Below are positions 1 to 7,508 of a DNA stretch of 11,802 nucleotides, piece after piece; position 1 is the first letter of the stretch, and every line of letters starts with the position of its first letter. Position numbers and translations under genes: made by a program. Under the pieces are notes generated by a model, which was not told where the DNA came from, ran no database searches, and saw only the letters and a program-made list of their open reading frames with translations. This stretch comes from Chromatiales bacterium (lineage in GTDB: Bacteria; Pseudomonadota; Gammaproteobacteria; Chromatiales; Chromatiaceae). Where the stretch lies: NCBI GenBank assembly GCA_024762485.1, contig JANTHH010000074.1, forward strand, positions 1-11,802, written 5' to 3'.

Positions 1-1124
1 GGCGCCAGATAGAGCGCGGCGGTGCCGCTGACGGCCACCGCGCTGAACAGGTCCTGGTCGCCCCAGAACACCAGCACCAGCCCGACCAGCATGAACAGCG
101 CCATCGCCATCCGCCCGTAACGCACGGTCGGGTGCATCAGCCCCATGTCCACCGCCACCAGCTTGGCGGCACTCGCCAGGGTGCTGTCGAGGGTCGACAT
201 GGCAGAGATCACCAGGGCACCGCTGAACAGCAGCATCGGCAGCTCGCCGAGCAGGCTGCGCAGCACCTCGTCCATGGTCTCCCCCGGGGCCGAGAGGGCG
301 CCGGCCCAGACCCCCAGGCTGCCGAAGGCGAGGATGCACAGCATGCTCAGCCAGGCGGCATGCAGAAAGCTGCGGCGGGTGGTGTCGCGGTCGGCGATGA
401 AACCACGATCCATCATCACCGGGTCGTGCATCGGGTAGCTCCAGATCTGCAGCAGCGCCACCAGCATCAGCACCGGGCCGGGATCGTTCCAGACAAAGGG
501 CCTGAAGCCCAGACTGGCGAGGCTGAACTGGTCATTGCCGAACACCATCACCAACAGCAGCACCAGCAACACCAGGAACACCGACATCTGGAACACGTCG
601 GTGCGCAGGGAGGCGCGCAGGCCGCCGAACAGCGAGTACAACAGGGTGACACCGGCGAACAGGATCACCATCAGGGTGTAGGAGCCGGTGCCTGCCACGC
701 CGAAGAGGATGCCGAACACCAGCAGGTTGGCGAACACCTCGCTGAGCAGGCGCAGGCTGATCACCAGGTTGTAACAGGCCGGGCCCCAGCCACCGAAACG
801 GTTGTTAAGGAACGACTGCACGCTGCCAAAGCCCTGTTTGAAGCGCAGGTTGTCGATGATCTGCCCGCCGGTCAGAAACGACAAGTAATAAAAGGTGTAG
901 GCCAGGGTCCCCCAGATGCCGTAGTAGTAGCCGAGGATCGCCGCGTTCAGCAACGAGCGGGCAAAGATCCAGGTGGTCACCTGGGAGAGCACCAGGCTCA
1001 GCAACCCCGGCGCCCGGCCGGTCTCCGAGCGGGCATAGAAGAAACCGGCAGGGGTGACCGAACGGGGCGACAGCAGCACGGAGGCCAGGGCGACAACGGC
1101 AACGAAGACGATCAGGTATTGCAT
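1..1124 (-). CDS. Sodium:solute symporter family (SSS/SLC5) permease, 3'-truncated by window edge
   Basis: This is an integral inner-membrane Na+-coupled transporter, probably for a small organic solute; the substrate cannot be read from the sequence. Reading the minus strand from the ATG at 1124 gives 374 residues with no stop before the window edge, so the C-terminus is missing (the family is usually about 450-550 aa). The first helix is residues 1-19. The SSS hallmark GGLRASLRTDVFQ lies at about 167-179. The segment SAMSTLDST (307-315) matches the conserved helix of the family that supplies Ser/Thr ligands to the second sodium site. Hydrophobic helices recur throughout. The stretch TTWIFARSLLNAAILGYYYG (50-69) resembles proteins usually annotated as Na+/proline symporters, but the specificity is inference. 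No strong Shine-Dalgarno precedes the start. The gene is divergent from the HD-GYP operon and shares its upstream region. Family assignment is secure; substrate is unknown. Confidence 0.9.
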   Translation of the reverse strand, partial: MQYLIVFVAVVALASVLLSPRSVTPAGFFYARSETGRAPGLLSLVLSQVTTWIFARSLLNAAILGYYYGIWGTLAYTFYYLSFLTGGQIIDNLRFKQGFGSVQSFLNNRFGGWGPACYNLVISLRLLSEVFANLLVFGILFGVAGTGSYTLMVILFAGVTLLYSLFGGLRASLRTDVFQMSVFLVLLVLLLVMVFGNDQFSLASLGFRPFVWNDPGPVLMLVALLQIWSYPMHDPVMMDRGFIADRDTTRRSFLHAAWLSMLCILAFGSLGVWAGALSAPGETMDEVLRSLLGELPMLLFSGALVISAMSTLDSTLASAAKLVAVDMGLMHPTVRYGRMAMALFMLVGLVLVFWGDQDLFSAVAVSGTAALYLA

Positions 1125-1265
1125 CGGGGTTCTCAGTCCATATATGCGAGATGAAGCCGGCAGAGCATAGCCCACTTCCAACGGTCACTTCAGCGCCGGG
1201 CACCTGCCTGGCGGTCGATGCCTGGGATTTCACCAATGCCCGGAGATCGGCTGATTGGCTATGAT
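1125..1265. other. Divergent intergenic region, symporter side (possible control sequences)
   Basis: This non-coding stretch separates the divergent symporter and HD-GYP genes. It holds an inverted repeat, CCGGGCA at 1196-1202 and TGCCCGG at 1237-1243. Inside this lie two direct copies of TGCCTGG (1205-1211 and 1219-1225) whose starts are 14 bp apart. A TATGAT hexamer at 1260-1265 could be a -10 box reading toward the HD-GYP gene, but I see no convincing -35 at 16-18 bp upstream. The repeats could bind a regulator; nothing ties them to a known one. Confidence 0.3.
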
Positions 1266-1425
1266 CTAAGGGCGCCTCGAAAAATTCGAGGCGCCCATGC
1301 GGGACAGGGAAGTCCCACCATTTTCGATCGCGTAAGCGATCGAAAATGAAGCAAACCGGAAACCGCGTTTTCGGTTTGCGTAGAGAAAAATTGCCTGGAT
1401 GGCAATTTTTCGAGATCCCCCTAAG
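1266..1425. repeat. MITE-like multi-hairpin intergenic element with CTAAG flanks
   Basis: A 150-bp core (1271-1420) is flanked on both sides by CTAAG (1266-1270 and 1421-1425), as expected for a target-site duplication. The ends are imperfect inverted repeats: CTCGAAAAATT at 1276-1286 is repeated inverted at 1404-1414, and the outer bases are G-rich on one side and C-rich on the other. Almost the whole core folds into successive hairpins: 1270-1296 (12 bp, AAA loop), 1301-1316 (5 bp), 1319-1348 (13 bp, GTAA loop), 1351-1379 (13 bp with one G-U, 3-nt loop) and 1385-1411 (11 bp, 5-nt loop). A further CCC-ATGC-GGG pairing (1294-1303) would compete with the first two. There is no ORF of its own. 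I infer a non-autonomous mobile or REP-like repeat; a structured RNA or leader is the alternative. Copy number elsewhere cannot be seen from one window. Confidence 0.6.
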
Positions 1426-1463
1426 TCGCCACGGGACACAGACAGCAGAAAAGAGGACGCCTG

Positions 1464-3032
1464 ATGTTTTCAAAGCGCACGAGCCTGGACACACAGGCCC
1501 CTGCCACCACGGACGGCCCCACCGCGCAGCCATCGACTGCGTACTGGCGCGTGCTCATCGTCGACGACGAGCCGGATATCCATACCGTCACCGAAATGGC
1601 CCTGGGGGGCGTCAGGATAGAAGGGCGGGAACTCGAATTTCTACACGCCCACTCCGGCGCAGAGGCGAAACAGGTACTCGCCACACATCCCGACATCGCC
1701 CTGGTACTGCTCGACGTGGTGATGGAGGACACCCACGCCGGTCTCGAGGTGGCACGCTTCATCCGTGAGGACCTCGACAACACGCTGATCCGCATCGTCC
1801 TGCGCACCGGCCAGCCGGGCGAGGCGCCGGAGGAACAGGTCTTTGTCACCTACGACATCAACGACTACAAGGAAAAGACCGAGCTCGACCGCCGGCGCCT
1901 GTTCACCACCGTCTACAGCGCCATCCGTGCCTACCGCGACCTGATGCGCATCGAGACATCGCGCAAGTACCTGCTGCGCAACCGGGCCGGCCTGGAGCGC
2001 GTCATCCATGCCTCCAGCCGGCTGTTCGAGACCCGCTCCATCACCGACTTCGCCCGCGGCCTGCTGGAGCAGATCACGTCGGTGCTGTTCATCGACAGCA
2101 GCAGCATGATCGTCCAGGCGCAGGGCGCCAGCGCGGTGGGTGAAGACCAGACCCACTGGCAGATCATCACCACCACCGGCGACCTTCACCTGGCCAATGC
2201 GCAGCGTATGGACGAGGTCAGTGGCTACCTGCAGCAGGCCTGCCGCCAGCGCCGCAGCCTGTTTCTCGACGACCGTTTCGTCGGTTATTTCGAGACCAGG
2301 AGCGGTCGCGTCACCCTGGTCTACGTGGAGGGGTGCGATCGCCTCGACGAGCTCAGCCGCCAGCTGCTCGACATTTTCTCCGTGAACGTCACCACCGCGT
2401 TCGAGAACATCAGTCTGGAAAAGGAGATCGCCGACACCCAGAACGAGATCATCCTGCGGCTCGGCGACGTGCTGGAGACCCGCTCGCGCGAGACCGGCAA
2501 CCACGTCCGCCGGCTGGCGGCCATCTGCCACCTGCTGGGACGCAAGATCGGCCTCAGCGAGGACGAGTGTGACGAGCTGCGAAATGCCTCACCGATGCAC
2601 GACATCGGCAAGATCGCCATCCCCGACCGCATCCTGCTCAAGCCCGGCAAACTCAGCGCGGAAGAGTTCGAGGAGATGAAATATCACGCCGAGGCCGGTT
2701 ACCAGATCCTGTGCAACAGCAACCGGCCGCTGATGATCAGTGCCGCTACCATCGCCCACCAGCACCACGAGCGCTACGACGGGACAGGCTACCCGCAGGG
2801 GCTGCAGGGCGAGTCGATCCACCTCTACGCGCGCATCGTCGCCGTGGTCGATGTGTTCGATGCCCTGATGCACCGCCGCTGCTACAAGGCGCCCTGGGCC
2901 CTGGAGCAGACCCTCGACGCGCTGCGCGAGGGCCGGGGCAGTCACTTCGACCCCCGGCTGGTCGATCACTTCCTGGAAATCGTCCCCGAGGCCCTCGCCA
3001 TTATCGAGCAATACCCCGACAGCCAGGACTGA
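1464..3032 (+). CDS. Response regulator: receiver-DUF3369-HD-GYP, predicted c-di-GMP phosphodiesterase
   Basis: This is a cytoplasmic response regulator predicted to hydrolyse cyclic di-GMP when controlled by phosphorylation. The receiver (about 28-150) has the acidic pocket D34-D35-E36, phospho-acceptor D84 in VLLDVVMED, T115 in LRTGQPG and the conserved K in NDYKEKTEL (133-141). A middle region (about 165-320) fits DUF3369, which commonly joins this type of receiver to HD-GYP. The C-terminal HD-GYP domain (about 325-515) keeps its key residues: H347, H379-D380 in HDIGKIAIPD, H408, H434-H435, the GTGYP motif at 440-444 and D463 in DVFDAL. An active metallophosphodiesterase is therefore expected. 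The length (522 aa) is normal for this architecture. The ATG at 1464 follows AAGAGG (1451-1456) by 7 nt, a good ribosome binding site. The next gene, a histidine kinase, starts 12 bp after the stop and is the likely cognate partner. The target process (motility, biofilm) is inference. Confidence 0.93.
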   Translation: MFSKRTSLDTQAPATTDGPTAQPSTAYWRVLIVDDEPDIHTVTEMALGGVRIEGRELEFLHAHSGAEAKQVLATHPDIALVLLDVVMEDTHAGLEVARFIREDLDNTLIRIVLRTGQPGEAPEEQVFVTYDINDYKEKTELDRRRLFTTVYSAIRAYRDLMRIETSRKYLLRNRAGLERVIHASSRLFETRSITDFARGLLEQITSVLFIDSSSMIVQAQGASAVGEDQTHWQIITTTGDLHLANAQRMDEVSGYLQQACRQRRSLFLDDRFVGYFETRSGRVTLVYVEGCDRLDELSRQLLDIFSVNVTTAFENISLEKEIADTQNEIILRLGDVLETRSRETGNHVRRLAAICHLLGRKIGLSEDECDELRNASPMHDIGKIAIPDRILLKPGKLSAEEFEEMKYHAEAGYQILCNSNRPLMISAATIAHQHHERYDGTGYPQGLQGESIHLYARIVAVVDVFDALMHRRCYKAPWALEQTLDALREGRGSHFDPRLVDHFLEIVPEALAIIEQYPDSQD

Positions 3033-3044
3033 GACAACCCCCGC

Positions 3045-4982
3045 ATGACGGCCTTCATCAACCTGCTGCTGCTGCATCTCAACTTTGCCGAACACTTCCC
3101 GCCGGCAGGCATGGCGCTGCCGGTGAGCTACGATTACGGCTTGGTGGCACTGTCCTACTTCATTGCCGCCGTGGCCGGTTACACCGGTCTGAACCTGTCG
3201 TACCTGGTCCGCGAGCGCGCCCGTCTGCAACGGCACAGCACCGGCCTGCTGGCCATTGGCAGCATTGCCATGGGCCTTGGTATCTGGGCGATGCACTTCC
3301 TCGCCATGCTGGCCTATTCGATCGGCATCCCCGTCTCCTACGACCCGTTGATCACTGCCGTTTCACTGCTGCCCGCTATCCTCGCCTCGCTGGTGGCGGT
3401 GCGTGCCATGTCCAGTCACGAACTGACGCTGGGGCGACTGCTCGGTCAGGGACTGATCATCGGCCTGGGCATCGGACTGATGCACTACCTGGGCATGGCC
3501 GCCATGATCCAGGATGCCACCCCGTACTATCACACCGGCATGTTCATACTCTCGCTGGTCGTCGCCTGGCTGCTGGGCTCGTTCACCCTCTATATCCGTT
3601 TCTCGCCCTGGCTCGACAGCCATCTCCCACAACATGCCGCCAACATCCTCACCGCTCTGCTTTGGGGTGCGGCTGTGGCGGGGATGCACTACACCGGCAT
3701 GGCGGCGATGTTCTTCCTGCCCGGCTGCAGCGTGCAGCTGCCCGCGGGCATCCCCGCCGGGCAGCTCGCCACACCGGTCGCCGCCGTGACCCTGCTGCTG
3801 ATCCTCTCGGCACTGGCATTCGTGCTGTTCCAACACAAGCTGATGTCGGTGAACTACGAGGCCGAGCTCAACCGCGAGCGGATGAGGGATGCGGTGGACG
3901 AGATGAGCGACGGCTTCATGCTGGTGGACGGGCAGCAGTGCATCACCCTGGCCAATCGTCAGCTGCACACCCTGTTTCCGGGGTCCGAATCCCTGCTGCA
4001 ACCCGGCCAGCCGATCACCGGTTTCGTCGACTGGCTGAAGGGTCAGTTGGCCGATTCCGCCTCGGTGCGCGACCTGCTCGAGCTGACTGATGCCGACGCG
4101 GTGAGCGGCGAACCCCGGCACCTGAAACTGCAGGACGGACGCTGGCTGATGCTGCGCCACAACCTCATGCGCTCCGGGGCACGCATGCTCACCTGGTCCG
4201 ACATCACCACCCTGAAACAGGCGGAAGAGGCCTTGTTTCAGGAGGACAAGATGGTATCGCTCGGCCGTATGGTCTCGGGCGTCGCCCACGAGGTGAACAC
4301 CCCGCTGGGCATCAGTCTCACCCTCGCCTCGCAACTGGAGGAGGAGACCCGTCAGGTGCGTGCGGCCTACGAGAAGGAGACCGTCTCGCAACAGCAGTTC
4401 GAGCGCTTCCTCAACAACACCGAGACCATCAGCAATCTGTTGCTGGCCAATGTGCGGCGCGCCGCCGACCTGATCCGCAATTTCAAGCAGGTGGCGGTGG
4501 ACCAGTCTCACCTGGTGAAGGAGACCATCCCGCTCAAGTCCTATACCGGGCAGGTGCTCCACACCCTGCACTCGGAATACAAGGCGCTGAATCCGCAGAT
4601 CGACATCAACGGGCCTGACACACTGCAGCTGGAGACCCTGCCCGGGGCCTATGCCCAGGTCATCATCAACCTGGTGAAGAACTCCGTGCTGCACGGCCTC
4701 GCCGGGGTCGCGCAGCCACGCATCAGCATCGATATCGAGGACCTCGGCGGCCAGATCGCGGTGCACTACCGCGACAACGGCACGGGCATGAGTGAAGAGG
4801 TACTGGAGAAACTCTATGACCCCTTCTTCACCACCAAGCGCAGCGAGGGCGGCACCGGGCTGGGCATGCACATCGTGTTCAATCTGGTGACCCAGAAACT
4901 GCGCGGCAACATCAAGGCGGAGAGCACACCCGGAGAGGGGGTGCACATCACCCTTCTGTTGCCCAAGAACTACCCGGACTGA
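3045..4982 (+). CDS. MHYT-domain sensor histidine kinase (7TM MHYT-PAS-HisKA-HATPase)
   Basis: This is a membrane-bound sensor kinase, probably controlling the HD-GYP regulator 12 bp upstream. The N-terminal 265 residues form about seven hydrophobic helices with three MHYT-type motifs: MHFLAM (83-88), MHYLGM (146-151) and MHYTGM (214-219). In the MHYT family these Met/His residues are proposed to bind a metal and sense a diatomic gas or redox signal; that ligand is a family hypothesis. Residues about 279-395 look like a PAS domain. The phosphorylation site is H415 in GVAHEVNTPLG, followed by an unusually long helical dimerisation segment to about residue 490. The ATPase has an N box (N546 in INLVKNS), DNGTGM (577-582) and GGTGLGM (602-608), so it should be catalytically complete. 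The ATG at 3045 has only a weak ribosome binding site, so translation may be coupled to the upstream gene. The 3' end overlaps the convergent yoaA-like gene by 13 bp. Confidence 0.92.
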   Translation: MTAFINLLLLHLNFAEHFPPAGMALPVSYDYGLVALSYFIAAVAGYTGLNLSYLVRERARLQRHSTGLLAIGSIAMGLGIWAMHFLAMLAYSIGIPVSYDPLITAVSLLPAILASLVAVRAMSSHELTLGRLLGQGLIIGLGIGLMHYLGMAAMIQDATPYYHTGMFILSLVVAWLLGSFTLYIRFSPWLDSHLPQHAANILTALLWGAAVAGMHYTGMAAMFFLPGCSVQLPAGIPAGQLATPVAAVTLLLILSALAFVLFQHKLMSVNYEAELNRERMRDAVDEMSDGFMLVDGQQCITLANRQLHTLFPGSESLLQPGQPITGFVDWLKGQLADSASVRDLLELTDADAVSGEPRHLKLQDGRWLMLRHNLMRSGARMLTWSDITTLKQAEEALFQEDKMVSLGRMVSGVAHEVNTPLGISLTLASQLEEETRQVRAAYEKETVSQQQFERFLNNTETISNLLLANVRRAADLIRNFKQVAVDQSHLVKETIPLKSYTGQVLHTLHSEYKALNPQIDINGPDTLQLETLPGAYAQVIINLVKNSVLHGLAGVAQPRISIDIEDLGGQIAVHYRDNGTGMSEEVLEKLYDPFFTTKRSEGGTGLGMHIVFNLVTQKLRGNIKAESTPGEGVHITLLLPKNYPD

Positions 4983-6928
4983 CCCGCCTGGGCCCCGCCA
5001 CGGTCGGCGGCCGCCCCATCATGGTCAAAGAAGGCAAGCACATCGCCCACGTCGCGGGTGCGTGCAAAATCCGGCAGGGCATCGAGGAAGACCTGGCCAT
5101 ACGACTTCTTCAGCAGCCGTGGATCGCAGATCACCAGCACACCGCGGTCGCTGACATCGCGGATCAACCGCCCGGCACCCTGCTTCAGGGCGATGGCCGC
5201 CTGTGGCACCTGGAACTGCATGAAGGGATTGCCGCCGCGCCGTTTCATGGCGTCGAGCCGCGCCTGCAACACCGGGTCACCCGGTGAGGCGAAGGGCAGC
5301 TTGTCGATCATCACCAGCGACAATGCGCTGCCGCGCACATCCACCCCCTCCCAGAAGCTGGCGGTGCCCAGCAGTACGGCATTGCCGTGGCGCACGAAGC
5401 GTTCCAGCAGCTCGGCCTTGGGGGCATCGCCCTGCACCAGCAGGGTATGGTCGGTGCGTTTCTCCAGCCAGTCGGCGGCCTCGTTGAGCGCCCGGTAGCT
5501 GGTAAAGAGCAGGAAGGCGCGACCCTGGCTGGCCTCGAGCACCGGCAGCATCAGCTCCATGACCGCCTGGGTGTAGCCACGATCGTTCGGCTGCGGCAGC
5601 CCCTTGGGCACGAACCACAGCGCCTGGTTCGGGTAGTCGAAGGGGCTGCCCCATTGCCCGGTCTCCGCCTCGCTCAGGCCCAGTTGCGCCTTGAAGTGAT
5701 CGAAGCTCTCGCCCACGGCCAGGGTGGCCGAGGTGAACACCCAGGCGGCGGTGCGGCGGGCCATCTGAGCGCGGAACACATGGGCGATGTCCAGCGGCGT
5801 GCTGTTGAGCCGCAGGCTGGAACGATGGGTCTCGTACCAGCGGATGTCCGCGGTCTCGTCCGCCGGCTCGCACAGGCTGGTCAGATCCTTGGCCAGGGCC
5901 TCGGCGCGCTGCTGGCAGCTGTCGATGCCCTTGCCCCGCCCCTTGATCACCTCCAGCATGGCGGCCAGCTCGTCCAGTGCCTGGCGGGTCTGTGCCAGCG
6001 CCCCGGTGATCTTGTCGTCGCTGCTGATCTCCTGCCAGGGACCGCGCCGCAGCTCGGTGCCGAAGGCCAGGCGCAGGTCGCGGGTGGTCTTGTTGAGGCG
6101 TTCCAGCTGATCGAGGATCTTCGGCAGATCGCCGGCCTCGCGCAGGTATTCGTCGCGGGTGTCGCGGGCCAGGTCGAGCAGCTGGCGGGTGCTGACGGTG
6201 AGGCCGAAAAAATTGCTCGCCACCTCGGGCAGCTGATGCGCCTCGTCGATGATGTAGGCGTCGGCCTCCGGCAGCAGTTCGCCGAAGCCGTCGTCGCGGA
6301 GGGCGAAGTCGGCGCACAGCAGGTGGTGGTTGACCACCACGATGTCCGCTTCCTGCGCCCGCTTGCGCGCCTCCACCAGATGACACTTGCTGAGCGACGG
6401 GCATTCCTGGCCCAGGCAGTTGTCGGTGTTGGAGGTGACCAGCGGCCACACTGCCGAGTCCTCTGGTATCTGTACCAGCTCGGCGATGTCGCCACGCTCG
6501 GTCCGCCCGGCCCACTCGCGCACCCGGGTCAGGTGATCAAGGGTCTCGCGGTGGTGACCGCGGGCATCGAGCATTGCGCTCTCCATGCGGTGGATGCACA
6601 GATAGTTGGCGCGCCCCTTGAGCAGGGCGATGGGGTTGGGTGCGGCCATGGCGTCGCGCACCCGCGGCAGGTCGCGCAGATACAGCTGGTCCTGCAGGTT
6701 ACGGGTGCCGGTGGAGATGATGACCTTGCGCCCCGACAGCAGGGCCGGGACCAGGTAGGCAAAGGTCTTGCCGGTGCCGGTGCCGGCCTCGGCGATCAGG
6801 CTGCCGCCGGACTCCAGGGCCTGCATGACCTTGTCTGCCATCGCCTGCTGCTGCGGCCGGGGCGCGAAGCCCTCGAGTTCACGGGCCAGCAGGCCGTCCG
6901 GGCCCAGTACATCTTCGGTGGTCAGCAT
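4970..6928 (-). CDS. yoaA: YoaA-like ATP-dependent DNA helicase (DinG/XPD family, Fe-S)
   Basis: This is a superfamily 2 5'-3' DNA helicase of the XPD/DinG group, acting in DNA repair and replication stress. In E. coli, YoaA works with the clamp-loader subunit HolC (chi). Visible motifs are Walker A GTGTGKT (49-55), motif Ia ISTGTRNLQDQ (71-81), DEAH (228-231), FTSATL in the second half, GTASFWEGVDV (521-531) and motif VI QGAGRLIR (583-590). Four cysteines, C111, C171, C176 and C182, are placed as in the 4Fe-4S domain of this family. At 652 aa it is closer to YoaA (636 aa in E. coli) than to DinG (716 aa), and no exonuclease domain is fused to it. The ATG at 6928 lies 3 bp after the stop of the DUF6998-like gene with no strong ribosome binding site, so translational coupling is likely. 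It ends TAG at 4970, inside the last codons of the convergent kinase gene. Confidence 0.92.
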   Translation of the reverse strand: MLTTEDVLGPDGLLARELEGFAPRPQQQAMADKVMQALESGGSLIAEAGTGTGKTFAYLVPALLSGRKVIISTGTRNLQDQLYLRDLPRVRDAMAAPNPIALLKGRANYLCIHRMESAMLDARGHHRETLDHLTRVREWAGRTERGDIAELVQIPEDSAVWPLVTSNTDNCLGQECPSLSKCHLVEARKRAQEADIVVVNHHLLCADFALRDDGFGELLPEADAYIIDEAHQLPEVASNFFGLTVSTRQLLDLARDTRDEYLREAGDLPKILDQLERLNKTTRDLRLAFGTELRRGPWQEISSDDKITGALAQTRQALDELAAMLEVIKGRGKGIDSCQQRAEALAKDLTSLCEPADETADIRWYETHRSSLRLNSTPLDIAHVFRAQMARRTAAWVFTSATLAVGESFDHFKAQLGLSEAETGQWGSPFDYPNQALWFVPKGLPQPNDRGYTQAVMELMLPVLEASQGRAFLLFTSYRALNEAADWLEKRTDHTLLVQGDAPKAELLERFVRHGNAVLLGTASFWEGVDVRGSALSLVMIDKLPFASPGDPVLQARLDAMKRRGGNPFMQFQVPQAAIALKQGAGRLIRDVSDRGVLVICDPRLLKKSYGQVFLDALPDFARTRDVGDVLAFFDHDGAAADRGGAQAGQSG

Positions 6929-6931
6929 GGG

Positions 6932-7426
6932 TCAGGCCTGGTTGTCCCAGACCTCGGGATCGAGACCGTTGTCGCGGTCCCAGCGCAGGCGGCCGATGAT
7001 CTTGAAACGGGCAACCGACATGGCACCGCGCTTGGCGCGGCTGGAACTGGTCTTGTCGATGAAGGCCTCGATCTCGTCGCGTGTGGCCTGGTAGATCTCG
7101 TAGGGCTCGTAGTTCTCGTCCATCAGCACCAGCACCACTGCGTCCCAGTCCTGATTAAGCTTCAACTGGCCGAGGCGCTCGCCGCCCTTGCTCTCATCGA
7201 AGATGGTGCGGCTCTTGATCTGGATGCGTTCGCCGGTCTTGGGATCCACCGCGTCCCAGCCGCCCTCCTGGCTGGCCTTGGGGTCGAGCTGCAGCAGGCG
7301 CACCGCGTCGTGCTCGGCGATCTCGTTGCTGATGCCGGGCAGTGGCCGGCCCATGGTACGCCGGTATTCGGCGGCCAGGATTCGGGCCTGGGCGATCAGC
7401 TGATTGGCGGCATAGGGATTGGTCAC
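6932..7426 (-). CDS. DUF6998-like protein with PD-(D/E)XK-type motif, next to yoaA
   Basis: This is a 164-aa soluble protein with no signal peptide or membrane helix. The arrangement NEIAEHDAVRLL (34-45, with E35 and E38), then GGWDAV with D58, then RIQIKSR (67-73, with Q69 and K71), resembles a PD-(D/E)XK nuclease core of the E...D...QxK kind. The closing region with FKIIGRLRW (141-149) and the overall pattern recall the DUF6998 family; I hold that name at moderate confidence. Catalysis is not proven, and the fold may serve only for binding. I chose the GTG at 7426 because conserved-looking sequence begins there. The frame stays open upstream to 7645, but that part would overlap the next gene in another frame and is low-complexity. 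The stop lies 3 bp before the yoaA-like ATG, suggesting co-translation and a linked role in DNA processing (inference). Confidence 0.75.
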   Translation of the reverse strand: MTNPYAANQLIAQARILAAEYRRTMGRPLPGISNEIAEHDAVRLLQLDPKASQEGGWDAVDPKTGERIQIKSRTIFDESKGGERLGQLKLNQDWDAVVLVLMDENYEPYEIYQATRDEIEAFIDKTSSSRAKRGAMSVARFKIIGRLRWDRDNGLDPEVWDNQA

Positions 7427-7441
7427 ACGACGGCTCGCGGT

Positions 7442-7467
7442 TTGGGATTCTTGTGATTCTATCCCAA
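7442..7467. promoter_or_regulatory. Inverted repeat just upstream of the DUF6998-like gene
   Basis: TTGGGAT (7442-7448) and ATCCCAA (7461-7467) form a perfect 7-bp inverted repeat with a 12-nt spacer. It sits 15 bp upstream of the chosen GTG, in the 82-bp gap after the 93-aa gene. The sequence also contains two direct GATTCT copies (7446-7451 and 7455-7460) 9 bp apart. It could be an operator for the DUF6998-yoaA pair, or an RNA hairpin near the ribosome binding region. No known regulator is recognised. A separate perfect 12-bp palindrome, CCGCCGCGGCGG, lies at 7493-7504. Confidence 0.35.
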
Positions 7468-7508
7468 GCCGCCGGATCTGCGGGACTTTTTGCCGCCGCG
7501 GCGGTGCT

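Noticed and set aside
132..1154. 340-codon open frame on the plus strand
   Set aside because: It is antisense to the symporter gene and rich in H and Q, with no domain-like pattern.
1346..1768. 140-codon plus-strand frame that begins inside the hairpin element
   Set aside because: It overlaps the receiver domain of the HD-GYP regulator in another frame and reads as arginine-rich noise.
3363..4946. 527-codon open frame on the minus strand
   Set aside because: It is antisense to the MHYT kinase, whose motifs are intact along the whole length; no family resemblance is seen in the shadow frame.
5387..7456. 689-codon open frame on the plus strand
   Set aside because: It lies antisense to the yoaA-like and DUF6998-like genes, which have full family motifs. 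The translation is low-complexity (H/Q/G/A/L-rich), as expected from high-GC third-position bias.
7493..7504. CCGCCGCGGCGG palindrome after the 93-aa gene as a terminator
   Set aside because: On the transcribed strand it is followed by an A-run, not a U-run, and it is the kind of palindrome that occurs by chance in high-GC DNA.
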